From Paenibacillus rubinfantis (GTDB taxonomy: Bacteria > Bacillota > Bacilli > Paenibacillales > Paenibacillaceae): a stretch of DNA of 64,000 bases. The notes under the pieces were generated by a model. That model made no database searches and was not told the origin of the DNA. It saw only the letters and a list, made by a program, of their open reading frames with translations. A program made the position numbers and the translations under genes. Position 1 is the first letter of the stretch, and the number at the start of each line of letters is the position of its first letter. Below are positions 51,450 through 60,700 of the stretch, piece by piece. The DNA lies in contig NZ_LN909066.1 of assembly GCF_001486505.1 (NCBI RefSeq), forward strand, positions 600,452 through 664,451, written 5' to 3'.

Positions 51450-52209
51450 TTGGCGACGCTGGGGAATCGCCATGACTTCGGTCGTGGCGATTTTTCTTGG
51501 CATCCTGCTGATGATCGGCTGGGGCAGCCGCTACCTGCTCCCTCACCATTACGAGTATCAGGAGCTTACCGCGGCGAACGGCGTCAAGCTGCATGCCTTG
51601 ATTGTGGACCCGGAGCGAATTGAGCTGCGGGCCGCGGACCAACCGCTGGGGCGTTACCGCGTGTATGGCATGAACGGCGGTTTTTTCTACAATGACGCCG
51701 TGTTGTCGCTCGCGGTAAACAACGATCAGCCGGTTCAAGGCACATCAGGCGCTTACGGCTCCGGCTGGTTCAACGCCAAATACGCGCGCGGTACGCTCGT
51801 GTGGGACGGCGCGGCGAACGGCTTCTCGGTGCAGGTGGTTTCCGCTGCAGACGAGCTTGTCGTCACGGATCGCGCCCGCTATTTTGCCCAAGGCGGCGTT
51901 AGCATGAAGCTGCAGGATGACGCCGGGTGGCGGGCGGCGGCGGTAGAGGCCGAGCATCTGCCGAATCCCGATGAGAATCGGCTCCGCTCCGGTCTCGCTT
52001 ACGACGCGAGCGGCCAGCTGTGGCTGATCGTCACGCCTACGCGCTGCACAGCCGATGCCTTCCGCACCGCCGTCAAGGCAACGTTGGCGGACGGCCAGCT
52101 CGTCGACGGCATCTTCCTCGACGGGGACGGCTCCGCCCAACTGAACGCCGCGGAAACCAAGCTGAACGGCGACTCCCGCAATTTGCGGCAGATTATTGTG
52201 ATCAGGTAG
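51436..52209 (+). CDS. Phosphodiester glycosidase (NAGPA)-domain membrane protein
   Basis: 257 residues. An N-terminal helix (MTSVVAIFLGILLMIGWG) anchors an extracellular NAGPA domain: YGMNGGFFYNDA, FDG-like GIFLDGDGSAQL near the C-terminus. The family removes GlcNAc linked as a phosphodiester and is found with exopolysaccharide genes. Two starts are possible: 51436, overlapping the M42 stop by 14 bases, or an ATG at 51472 with GGGGAA upstream. The second would give a cleaner signal anchor. Confidence 0.82.
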   Translation: MLPINWRRWGIAMTSVVAIFLGILLMIGWGSRYLLPHHYEYQELTAANGVKLHALIVDPERIELRAADQPLGRYRVYGMNGGFFYNDAVLSLAVNNDQPVQGTSGAYGSGWFNAKYARGTLVWDGAANGFSVQVVSAADELVVTDRARYFAQGGVSMKLQDDAGWRAAAVEAEHLPNPDENRLRSGLAYDASGQLWLIVTPTRCTADAFRTAVKATLADGQLVDGIFLDGDGSAQLNAAETKLNGDSRNLRQIIVIR

Positions 52210-52280
52210 GGGGAGCGAAATAACGCCAGATGGCGTCCTCGTCGGGGGTTCCTGATGTCTCTCTCGTGCTGCCTTTACGC

Positions 52281-52370
52281 GATTATCCCTTTCATTCAGG
52301 GGGCCAGGGGCTCCGAGTGAGGAAGAGTTCTTCACCTGATCTCGGTAATATCTGACCAAAGGGGATAATG
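52281..52370. repeat. Inverted pair of GGGATAAT-type repeats
   Basis: GATTATCCCTTTCATTCAGG (52281-52300) and CTGACCAAAGGGGATAAT (52352-52369) face each other and can pair over most of their length around a 50-base loop. They are two further members of the family at 10903 and 12063-12240. The 260-bp gap between 52209 and 52470 holds only this and the terminator. Confidence 0.65.
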
Positions 52371-52406
52371 GTGCAAAGCCTGCGGAATTATTACTTTCTC
52401 ATAACG

Positions 52407-52445
52407 AAAAAACGCCTACTCGTTTAAAACGAATAGGCGTTTTTA
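52407..52445. terminator. Terminator of the peptide-regulator cassette
   Basis: AAAACGCCTA and TAGGCGTTTT form the outer stem with an inner TCGTTT/AAACGA, and T runs occur on both sides. On the minus strand it follows the pro-peptide stop by about 25 bases. Confidence 0.85.
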
Positions 52446-52469
52446 CTTATGTCCTCTTATGTAGTTTTC

Positions 52470-52589
52470 TTATGCGCCACCATTTTGACCAAAGGCAGTG
52501 AAGGTAGGTTGCTCAACATGAATCGTAGCAGGAGTAGTAAAGATTAATGAAAAAAGAACTGCCAGAACAACAACGACTTTAGATTTCAT
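52470..52589 (-). CDS. Secreted pro-peptide, RRNPP quorum-sensing type
   Basis: 39 residues: a basic N-terminus (MKSK), a hydrophobic signal core (VVVVLAVLFSLIFTTPA) and a short exported tail ending PTFTAFGQNGGA. The ATG shares its bases with the regulator stop (TTATGA, 4-base overlap), and AGGTGA lies about 11 bases upstream. Gene order, size and coupling match Phr, NprX, AimP and Paenibacillus AloP-type signals. The mature signal is probably the last 5-10 residues; its exact end is inferred. No related gene was seen elsewhere in the window. Confidence 0.75.
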   Translation of the reverse strand: MKSKVVVVLAVLFSLIFTTPATIHVEQPTFTAFGQNGGA

Positions 52590-53953
52590 AAACTTCGTTT
52601 CACCTCACTTACAATATTCTTATACTTCTTACATATATCTATTGCAGCCATGTGCCTATGATGTTCAAATAGTACCATAAAATCTAGAAGTGCTTCCTTA
52701 TTATTCATTTTAACCGAATTCTCAATTCCTTGCATCAAATAATTGAAACCCATTGTATATTCTTTTTTATGTAGATAGTAATAAGTCAGATCGTACAAGA
52801 ATTGATTGTACTTATCAGGTAGAACCTGGTCTTTATACAAGTCATTTGATTGTTTTCGGTTGATATATGCTTCGATCTCCGACTTAAATTGAAGTAGGAT
52901 ATGATCTACATCAATTTGGTGCCGGTTAGCTGCGGACATAACGTTTGAAATCGACGATATCACTTCATCAGGGTTTTCGATCATAAACGCTACATAATCG
53001 GAAAGATATTCGATTTCACCACTCATGAGTCGATTGACATAGATATTGGCACTCGACCATTTTTGAAATAACCTTAACCAATGTATGGAGTCCTCGTCCT
53101 TTTCCTGCACCCAACTTAAATCTGTATATTGATAAGTATATTCCAATGCTTTTGCGTAGTCTTCTCTACCCTCATATACTTCTGCACACAATAGTTTGGC
53201 ATAAACAATGTATACAAACATGGGTCTGCTAAGCCGGTGTTGCATTTCGTGAAATCCCTTTTCCGAGCGTCTGTTACTGAAATAAAGGAGGCGTGCCTTG
53301 CGTTCCATCTCGAGAGCCAAAACCTCAAGCCTGTCCCACTCACGAAGCGAGCGGTACAAGTTAGCCAAATCCTTGAGCGCGTCCAGCTGTAGGACCTCAT
53401 CCAGCCGATCCACGTAGGGTTCGAATTGGTGGGCGATTTTGAGATTATGGGCCTGGTCCGATCCTATCCGGATCTTAAACAAACGATACTGGCATATCGC
53501 CAACCGCTCAGAATACTGTCTCGTTTCGCACATAGCTACATTTTCATACAGAATTTCCGCGGCACCGTAGAATCCCTTCTCAAAAAACTCCTCGGCCAGC
53601 TCAAATAAGGAAGTGGAGTACGACAAGTTATCCAGCAGCAGACAGACCGTTCTGCGGATGCAATCCAGCTTGTCCAGTTCGGCACACTTGCGTAGAAAAG
53701 GGCCTACTCTCCGCCAATTGGGGTTTCTCTCCTGAAGATAATCCTCGATGTAATTCTCGTAATAATGCCCTATGGGTACGCCCATGATCTCCGAAATCCG
53801 GTCCAAATGTTCGATGGTTAAGGCTCGATTTCCGTTTAATATATAACTCAGTGTTCCAGCGTTAATATTTAACCTCATCGAGAATTGACTCAAATTCAAT
53901 TCTTGTTCTCTGATAAAAGAATGAACTTCCTTCAGGATCGTAGAGGTACTCAT
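52586..53953 (-). CDS. XRE-type HTH regulator with TPR repeats (RRNPP/AloR-like)
   Basis: 455 residues. The N-terminal XRE helix-turn-helix (about 8-65) includes LNLSQFSMRLNINAGTLSYILNGNRALTIEHLDRI. The rest is all helical with about eight degenerate TPR-like repeats (for example LFELAEEFFEKGFYGAAEILYENVA; FLYDLTYYYLHKKEYTMGFNYLMQGI), the fold that binds signal peptides in PlcR, NprR, Rap and AimR. The ATG at 53953 with GGTGAT upstream is preferred over upstream ATGs. It overlaps the pro-peptide gene by 4 bases and has its own promoter. Confidence 0.8.
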   Translation of the reverse strand: MSTSTILKEVHSFIREQELNLSQFSMRLNINAGTLSYILNGNRALTIEHLDRISEIMGVPIGHYYENYIEDYLQERNPNWRRVGPFLRKCAELDKLDCIRRTVCLLLDNLSYSTSLFELAEEFFEKGFYGAAEILYENVAMCETRQYSERLAICQYRLFKIRIGSDQAHNLKIAHQFEPYVDRLDEVLQLDALKDLANLYRSLREWDRLEVLALEMERKARLLYFSNRRSEKGFHEMQHRLSRPMFVYIVYAKLLCAEVYEGREDYAKALEYTYQYTDLSWVQEKDEDSIHWLRLFQKWSSANIYVNRLMSGEIEYLSDYVAFMIENPDEVISSISNVMSAANRHQIDVDHILLQFKSEIEAYINRKQSNDLYKDQVLPDKYNQFLYDLTYYYLHKKEYTMGFNYLMQGIENSVKMNNKEALLDFMVLFEHHRHMAAIDICKKYKNIVSEVKRSL

Positions 53954-54010
53954 CGGATCATCACCACACATTCTCATGATAATTACGTCTGGAATTATAT
54001 GTATGAAATT

Positions 54011-54039
54011 AATATATCTTCTTTTTATACTTCGGTCAA
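54011..54039 (-). promoter_or_regulatory. Promoter of the peptide-regulator cassette
   Basis: Minus strand: TTGACC (54039-54034), 17-base spacer, TATATT (54016-54011). The leader to the regulator start is about 50 bases, AT-rich. Confidence 0.65.
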
Positions 54040-54070
54040 TTAACATTCTAAAGATATCAGAAATAATAGA

Positions 54071-54109
54071 AGCCCTTGCTTTCCCCCAATATGAGTGAAT
54101 ACAAGGGCT
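54071..54109. repeat. Hairpin upstream of the regulator promoter
   Basis: AGCCCTTG (54071-54078) pairs with CAAGGGCT (54102-54109) across a 23-base loop. Not followed by a T run of normal length. Confidence 0.4.
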
Positions 54110-54185
54110 ATTCCTATAGAGTTCGACTTAGCTGTTATTTCATACTTTTATCACACTTTTCGATAAGCTTGCTGGATCGAGGATG

Positions 54186-54228
54186 AAAAAACTAGCTTCC
54201 CCTTTAAACGAGGGGGGCTAGTTTTTTT
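54186..54228 (-). terminator. Terminator of the ABC exporter operon
   Basis: AAAAAACTAGC and GCTAGTTTTTT form the stem with an inner CCCCT/AGGGG; T runs on both sides. It lies 15 bases beyond the permease stop. Confidence 0.85.
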
Positions 54229-54242
54229 AGAACCAGGGCGTA

Positions 54243-54992
54243 CTACCCTAGTTGGCGTCTAAACGCTTTGCTCGCGAAGAAATAAGCAATGATCATCATG
54301 CCCACGCACCAGGCCAGCGCGATCCAGATCTCATTGCCGACCGTCCCCTCGTTCAGCAAGGCGCGAACGGCATCCACGATCGAGGTGACAGGCTGGTTCT
54401 CGGCAAACACGCGGATCGCTGTGGGCATGGATTCGGTAGGAACAAAAGCGGAACTGATAAACGGCAGGAAAATCAGCGGGTACGAGTAAGCCGTCGCCCC
54501 TTCCATCGATTTGGCCGTCAAGCCGGGAATGACCGACAGCCAGGTCAGTGCCAGCGTGAACAGCCCCAGTATTCCGGCTACCGCAAGCCACTCCAGGAGA
54601 GAGGCGCTGGAGCGGAAGCCCATCAAAAGGGCAACCAGGAACACAACCACAAGCGTTAACGCATTGGAAAAAAGCGAGGTCAGCACATGCGCCCACAAGA
54701 CCGACGAGCGCTTGATCGGCATGGTGATGAAACGCGACATCAACCCGCCTTTGATATCATTAAACAGCCGCAGTGACGTGTACGCGACGCCGGAAGCGAT
54801 TGCCATCAACAGGATTCCCGGAAGCAAATAATTCACGTAGTTGTTCGTTCCTGCATCGATGGCACCGCCAAATACGTAGACAAACAACAGCATCATCATG
54901 ATCGGTGTAATTGCCACCGTAATAATCGTATCGGGACTACGCAGAATGTTGCGCATTAATCGACCTAACAGGACTCCAGTTTTGTTCTTCAT
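54243..54992 (-). CDS. ABC-2 type permease, DrrB-like
   Basis: 249 residues with six helices in the ABC-2 pattern (DTIITVAITPIMMMLLFVYVFGGAI; LLPGILLMAIASGVAYTSLRLFNDIKGG; PLIFLPFISSAFVPTESMP). The last is the ABC-2 signature seen in drug and polysaccharide exporters. Its ATG follows directly on the ATPase stop (TAAATG), so the two are co-translated. Confidence 0.88.
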   Translation of the reverse strand: MKNKTGVLLGRLMRNILRSPDTIITVAITPIMMMLLFVYVFGGAIDAGTNNYVNYLLPGILLMAIASGVAYTSLRLFNDIKGGLMSRFITMPIKRSSVLWAHVLTSLFSNALTLVVVFLVALLMGFRSSASLLEWLAVAGILGLFTLALTWLSVIPGLTAKSMEGATAYSYPLIFLPFISSAFVPTESMPTAIRVFAENQPVTSIVDAVRALLNEGTVGNEIWIALAWCVGMMIIAYFFASKAFRRQLG

Positions 54993-55754
54993 TTACTTCT
55001 CCTCCTTCTTGCCGATGATCGCGAGGAAAATTTCCTCCAACGTCGGCTGCTTCTCGATATATTCCACCTTGGCCGGAGGGAACTTCTCCTTGAGTTCGGC
55101 TAACGTGCCGGTGGTGATAATGGTTCCGCCGTGCAAAATCGCAATTCGATCCGCCAGCTGCTCCGCCTCCTCCAGGTATTGGGTCGTGAGCAGGATGGTC
55201 GTGCCGCTGCCTGCCAGCTCCTTGACGGTATTCCAGACCTCGAGCCGTGCCTCAGGATCAAGCCCCGTCGTCGGTTCGTCGAGAAAAATAACCGCCGGCT
55301 TCCCGATCAAGCTCATCGCGATATCCAACCGGCGCTTCATCCCGCCGGAATATTGATCCGCCCGGCGGTCAGCGGCTTCGGTCAGGCTGAATTTGGCCAG
55401 CAGTTGGTCGGCAACTTGGATTGGCTTCGGAACGCCGCGCAGCTTGGCGACCAGGATCAGATTTTCTCGCCCGGTGAGCATGCCGTCGATGGCGGCGAAT
55501 TGCCCCGTCAGGCTGATGCTCTGGCGCACCGAATCCGACTGGCGTGTAACGTCAAAACCGCAAATGCTCGCTTCCCCGTTATCCGGCTTCATCAAGGTTG
55601 ATAGAATATTTACCGTTGTCGTTTTGCCGGCCCCATTGGAGCCCAGCAGGGCAAAGATCTCCCCGCTCCGCACCTCGAAGTCCACCCCCTTCAGTACCTC
55701 TTTATCCTTAAAAGATTTTTTAAGACCTTTGACAGAAATCGCAACATGATTCAT
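54993..55754 (-). CDS. ABC exporter ATPase, DrrA-like
   Basis: 253 residues. Walker A GSNGAGKTTTVN, signature YSGGMKRRLDIAMSL, Walker B VIFLDEPTTGLD, H-loop LLTTQYLEEAEQLADRI. The DrrA/daunorubicin-resistance subtype is indicated by the C-terminal TLEEIFLAI. AGGAGG-like bases precede the ATG. A PadR gene lies upstream. Confidence 0.9.
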   Translation of the reverse strand: MNHVAISVKGLKKSFKDKEVLKGVDFEVRSGEIFALLGSNGAGKTTTVNILSTLMKPDNGEASICGFDVTRQSDSVRQSISLTGQFAAIDGMLTGRENLILVAKLRGVPKPIQVADQLLAKFSLTEAADRRADQYSGGMKRRLDIAMSLIGKPAVIFLDEPTTGLDPEARLEVWNTVKELAGSGTTILLTTQYLEEAEQLADRIAILHGGTIITTGTLAELKEKFPPAKVEYIEKQPTLEEIFLAIIGKKEEK

Positions 55755-55781
55755 CTATACTCCTCCTTACTATTTAGTACG

Positions 55782-55806
55782 ACTGGTAACCAGTGTCACT
55801 TACTAC
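55782..55806. promoter_or_regulatory. Candidate operators in front of the ABC exporter
   Basis: A dyad ACTGGTAACCAGT (55782-55794) adjoins AGTGTCACTTACTAC (55792-55806). The latter closely matches sites at 57013-57027 and 57091-57105 upstream of the PadR-DUF1048 operon. PadR binding is inferred. Confidence 0.55.
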
Positions 55807-55888
55807 TAAGCAAAAAATGAGACCGAATGGGGGCCGAATCGTATGTTCCTGAAAATACCCGCATTCAGTCAGTGATATCGATATTGCA

Positions 55889-56218
55889 TTATTTCAACGA
55901 ATAGGACTTCAAAGCGTTGATCTTTGACGAGAGGAAATCCCACTTTTCCCAAAACGAATCAAGCTCTCGGCGACCCGCCTCATTCAGCGTATAGAACTTG
56001 CGGGGCGGCCCCATATCGGACGGTTTCTTCTCGATGTTAACGAGATTTTTCTTCTCCAATCGCACGAGGATGGTATACACCGTCCCTTCCACGACTTCGG
56101 TAAACCCCAACTCGTTCAGACGCCGGGTAATTTCGTACCCATAGGTTTCATGTCGGCTGATGATTTCCAGCACGCAACCTTCCAACGAACCCTTTAACAT
56201 TTCCGTTAAGTTATCCAT
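55889..56218 (-). CDS. PadR-family transcriptional regulator
   Basis: 109 residues: MLKGSLEGCVLEIISRHETYGYEITRRLNELGFTEVVEGTVYTILVRLEKKNLV, the PadR winged helix, then a C-terminal dimerisation helix. AAAGGGTG lies about 8 bases before the ATG 56218. It closes an operon with two DUF1048 genes; PadR-DUF1048-ABC sets are a recurrent exporter arrangement. Confidence 0.9.
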   Translation of the reverse strand: MDNLTEMLKGSLEGCVLEIISRHETYGYEITRRLNELGFTEVVEGTVYTILVRLEKKNLVNIEKKPSDMGPPRKFYTLNEAGRRELDSFWEKWDFLSSKINALKSYSLK

Positions 56219-56231
56219 AATTTGCACCCTT

Positions 56232-56585
56232 TTACTTCTGTTTTTTATTGATCGACTTGTTTACGGCTTGATTTACTTTTTGGTTGACGCTTTCTTGGTA
56301 AAGATCGGCGTACGTTTTGGAATCTTTGACTAACTCGTCGCAGAAAGCCGCAACGTCGCGCCCTGTGACTTCGAGGACTCCCTTCCCCAAGCTCGCTCCC
56401 TCTTCAAACAGATCGACAATCCCCGTAAGCAAGCCAATCCCATCACCAAGCTCAACCGGGCCAACCCGAAACAGATATTTCTGAATCTCGTGATACACAA
56501 TCTGATAATCCTGCGGTAGCGTTTTTACGCGTGCAACGTGCGCCCGCCATTCTTTTTTGCCCTGGACCATTTCTTGAATATTCAT
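56232..56585 (-). CDS. DUF1048 protein (second copy)
   Basis: 117 residues. Pattern: GKKEWRAHVARVKTLPQDYQIVYHEIQKYLF, FEEGASLGKGVLEVTGRDVAAFCDELVKDSKTY. Typical helical DUF1048 with a basic tail. Role unknown; the family is linked to PadR-controlled operons. It lies one base after the other DUF1048 gene. Confidence 0.85.
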   Translation of the reverse strand: MNIQEMVQGKKEWRAHVARVKTLPQDYQIVYHEIQKYLFRVGPVELGDGIGLLTGIVDLFEEGASLGKGVLEVTGRDVAAFCDELVKDSKTYADLYQESVNQKVNQAVNKSINKKQK

Positions 56586-56586
56586 G

Positions 56587-56943
56587 TTATCCCTCCAGCT
56601 TCCCTAATTTTTTGGCGACATTCTGATTAAGCTGCTCTCGCCACTTGTCGCGAAGCGACTTGGCTCCTTCTTCACCGGCTAGCGCCAAGCAGAAACCCGG
56701 GATATCGTCCCCCAGCACCTCTTGAACGTGCTGTCCGTCCGCCGCCGTTTCTTCGAACCAGCTAAGCGCACCGTCAAAAATAGGCATGAGGTTGCGACCG
56801 GTGAAATCGGAGTGCTGCCAAAGATTCACTTTCATTTGCTCCCATGCCGCTTGGTAATCGGCCGGTAACTTTTGGGCCCGCGCTTCAAAAGCTTTAAACT
56901 CCCTCGTCATGTCATTGCCTGTGATCTTATCCCAAAATTTCAT
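56587..56943 (-). CDS. DUF1048 protein (first copy)
   Basis: 118 residues, the first gene of the operon: DKITGNDMTREFKAFEARAQKLPADYQAAWEQMKVNLW, DGQHVQEVLGDDIPGFCLALAGEEGAKS. It shares the architecture of the next gene but has diverged. Function unknown; it may assist or sequester PadR. Confidence 0.85.
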   Translation of the reverse strand: MKFWDKITGNDMTREFKAFEARAQKLPADYQAAWEQMKVNLWQHSDFTGRNLMPIFDGALSWFEETAADGQHVQEVLGDDIPGFCLALAGEEGAKSLRDKWREQLNQNVAKKLGKLEG

Positions 56944-57012
56944 GACTCTTCTCCTTTAGCTCAATGATATCTCGGGGCCGCGAAGCCCCTCTATTCTGTC
57001 TGACTGATATTC

Positions 57013-57105
57013 TGTATGACTTAGTACCTGAGGAAAAATAATACCGATAGCTTGTGGAGTATAGAGTAACCGATCTCGCTTCCGCTATTCAGTATCACTT
57101 ATTAC
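57013..57105. promoter_or_regulatory. Two candidate PadR operators
   Basis: TGTATGACTTAGTAC (57013-57027) and AGTATCACTTATTAC (57091-57105) share a common pattern with 55792-55806. Both lie in the 340-bp gap upstream of the DUF1048-PadR operon and of the divergent MarR gene. Confidence 0.5.
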
Positions 57106-57249
57106 AGGTACATTGTAACACCGAGTAGGAGGGGTGTCAATCGGTTTTCTAAACAAATTTTTTTGTGGCCAACGTGTCCGATTCCCTTGTCCCTATTACA
57201 TTTTTAACATTCGGATGTTCCCGCGGGGTGATATGGTTTGACTATAAAG

Positions 57250-57262
57250 TTTTACCGTAAAA
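57250..57262 (+). promoter_or_regulatory. Palindrome before the MarR gene
   Basis: TTTTAC-C-GTAAAA is a perfect 6-bp dyad 26 bases upstream of the MarR start codon; candidate autoregulatory operator. Confidence 0.45.
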
Positions 57263-57287
57263 GTTTCCGCTCTGGGAGGGCTGAACG

Positions 57288-57788
57288 ATGAGGGACCATC
57301 AAGACATGTGCGTCGGAATCTGCGAGACCACGCTGGATATTGCGCATAGCATGGGCCGGTTGTTTTTTAACGATGGGGAGCAGATTTTGCCGAGCAAGTT
57401 TTTTATTCTATTGGCGATTTACCGGAATGGGAAATCCACGGTAACGCAAATTGCCGAACAGGTTGGCTTATCCACCGGCGCCAATACGATCGCCATTAAT
57501 AAAATGGTCAAGGAAGGCCTGCTGAATCGGGTCCGGGACCCCGAAGATAAACGCATTTGCTGGATCGATTTAACGGCGAAAGGGCGTGCGACACTAGAGG
57601 CCATGATCGCCAAGCGCAATCAACTTTTTCAAGCGATCCTTGACGATTTCCCGGAAGAGCAGCTGCTTGTATTCCTGCAATCGCTGCAGACGATTCGGGA
57701 TAAGTTCGCCGCGGGGAGCCCGGGGAAGGCTGGGTCGTTATGGACAACGGGGACGGAGGAACATCATGTTGCTGCAGATCGGACTTGA
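57288..57788 (+). CDS. MarR-family transcriptional regulator
   Basis: 166 residues. LPSKFFILLAIYRNGKSTVTQIAEQVGLSTGANTIAINKMVKEGLLNRVRDPEDKRICWIDLTAKGR is the MarR winged helix with its wing. GGGAGG lies about 9 bases before the ATG. Its end overlaps the start of the large acyl-CoA dehydratase gene by 23 bases, so the two are co-translated and probably co-regulated. Confidence 0.9.
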   Translation: MRDHQDMCVGICETTLDIAHSMGRLFFNDGEQILPSKFFILLAIYRNGKSTVTQIAEQVGLSTGANTIAINKMVKEGLLNRVRDPEDKRICWIDLTAKGRATLEAMIAKRNQLFQAILDDFPEEQLLVFLQSLQTIRDKFAAGSPGKAGSLWTTGTEEHHVAADRT

Positions 57789-60700
57789 TATCGGCTCCAC
57801 CACGGCAAAAATCGTTGCCCTGCACCAAGGAGTCATCGTGCACCGGGCGTATGTCCGCCATTATTCGGATATTCGCACGGCGGTGCCAACGTTATGGCGG
57901 GAGGTCATGGACCGCTTCCCCGGTGCGGAAGCCAGCCTCTGCATCAGTGGCTCCTCCGGGCTGAAGCTAGCGGAGCTGGCTGGGATCCCGTTTCTGCAGG
58001 AGGTCGTCGCCTGCACGAAGGCGATCCAGCGGCTGGCGCCGGAAACGGACACCGCGATCGAGTTGGGCGGCGAAGACGCCAAGATCATCTATTTGCGCGG
58101 CGGCATCGAACAGCGCATGAACAACGCCTGCGCCGGCGGAACCGGTGCGTTTATCGACCAGATGGCCGCGCTGCTGGAAACGGATCCGGCGGGGCTTGAC
58201 GAATGGGCAGCTCGCTATGAGACGATCTACCCGATCGCTTCGCGCTGCGGGGTGTTCGCCAAGACGGACGTGCAGCCGCTCCTAAACGAAGGGGCGCGCC
58301 GCGAGGATATCGCCGCCTCCATCTTCCAGAGCATCGTCACGCAGACGATCAGCGGGCTGGCCTGCGGACGGCCGATCCGCGGGAAGGTGGCTTTTCTGGG
58401 CGGGCCGCTTACGTTCTTGCCGCAATTGCGCGTGCGTTTCATTGAAACGCTCCAGCTTGCACCGGAGGACGTCGTGTTCCCGGAAGATGCCCAGTATTTC
58501 GTGGCGATCGGCGCCGGCCTACAAAGCACGGGCGGACTTTCGCTACCACTCGGCAATTGGCTAAACCGCATGGAGGACGCCAAATGGACCTCCGCCTCCG
58601 ATGGCGAGCATCGGCTGGCTCCCCTGTTCGCGGACGCACAGGCATACCACGCCTTCCGGAAGCGTCACGATAGGGACGCCGCGCCACGGGCAGACCTGTC
58701 CAGCTACCAAGGTCCCTGCTTCCTTGGCATTGATGCCGGTTCAACGACCACCAAGCTGGTGTTGACCGGTGCCGAGGATCAAATTTTACATACGTTCTAT
58801 CGCGGCAATAAAGGCAACCCGCTCGCTTCCCTTGCCGAAGCGCTGCAGGAAATGTACGCTCGGCTGCCGGAAGGCTGCTATATCGCCCGCACCTGCGTTA
58901 CGGGCTACGGCGAAGGCTTGATGAAAGCGGCGTTCCGCATCGATGCCGGCGAGGTGGAGACGGTGGCCCACTACAAAGCGGCGGCCCGCTTTATGCCGGA
59001 CGTCGACTTCATCCTCGATATCGGCGGCCAGGATATGAAATGCATCAAAATCCGCGGCGGCGCGATCGACAGTTTGCTGCTGAACGAAGCCTGCTCGGCG
59101 GGCTGCGGTTCTTTTCTCGAGAGCTTTGCCGGAGCTTTAGGTCTAGGGATTGCTGAGTTTGCGGAAGCGGCGCTTCATGCCGACCATCCGGTGGATCTCG
59201 GTTCACGCTGCACGGTGTTCATGAACTCCAAAGTCAAACAGGTGCAGAAGGAAGGTGCCACTTTGCCCGATCTATCGGCAGGGTTGGCTTACTCCGTCAT
59301 AAAGAACGCACTGCAAAAAGTGATCAAAGTTCGCAATCCCGAGGAGCTTGGACGCCGCATCGTCGTGCAGGGCGGAACCTTCTACAACGACGCTGTGCTG
59401 CGCGCTTTCGAGCTGCTCACCGGCCGGGAGGCCATTCGTCCCGACATCGCCGGGATCATGGGCGCTTATGGATGCGCACTGTTGGCCCGCGAGCAATATG
59501 ACGGTGCGGGTCGCAGCAGCCTGTTGCCTTGCGAGGAGCTGCACTCGTTCACCTATGAAGTCTCGCATGCCCGCTGCTCGTTATGCAGCAACAATTGCGC
59601 CATGACGATCAGCCGTTTTCCCGACAAAAGCTTCCATGTCAGCGGCAATCGCTGCGAACGTGGCGCGACGCAGAAGAAGCACAAAAGCACGCTCCCCAAT
59701 CTCGTTGACTATAAATACGAGCGGATGTTCAGCTACGACCCGCTCCCTATGGAGCAGGCGGTACGAGGGACGGTGGGTTTGCCGCGGGTGTTAAATCTGT
59801 TCGAGAACTACCCGTTTTGGCATACGTTTTTTACGCAGCTGGGGTACCGGGTTGTCCTATCGCCCAAATCCTCGAAAAAACTGTACGAAACCGGCATGGA
59901 GACGATTCCGTCGGAGTCCGTATGTTATCCCGCCAAACTCGTGCACGGCCATATCGACAGCCTCATTCGCAGCCAAGTTGACTTCATCTTCTATCCTGCC
60001 GTTGTGTATGAGAAGAAAGAGGATGCTTCGGCTGACAATCATTTCAACTGTCCGGTGGTCGCCTCCTATCCCGAGGTGATTCGCACCAATATGGACCGGC
60101 TGAAGGAGCAGGGCATCCCGCTGGTCAGCCCGTTCCTGAATATCGACCATGTGCCGGCTTTGAAAAAAACGCTGCAAACCACGTTCCCACACATTCCGGC
60201 GGAAGAGTTGGAGGCGGCGATTGAGGCAGGGCTGCAGGAAGCCGCGCGGGCTCGCGGCGATATCTGCGCTCAAGGCGAAGCGACGCTGAAGCTGCTGGAA
60301 GAGACCGGTGCCAAAGGCGTCGTGCTCTGCGGCCACCCGTATCACAGCGATCCCGAGATCAATCACGGCATCGCCGACCTGATTGCCGGGATGGGACTCG
60401 CGGTGTTGACGGAGGACGCCGTGTGCCATCTCGGCACCGTCAAAGATCCCTTGCCCGTCGTCAATCAATGGACGTATCACGGGCGGATGTATCGTGCGGC
60501 TTATTTCGTGAGCAGCCGGGAGGACCTGGAGTTGGTGCAGCTAACTTCCTTTGGCTGCGGCATCGACGCGATCACCGCGGATACGATCCAGGACATTCTG
60601 GAGCGCCACCATAAGACGTTCACCTTGATTAAGGTGGATGAAATCAGCAACCTAGGAGCGGCGCGCATCCGGTTACGTTCGCTGCTCGCGGCGATGAAGG

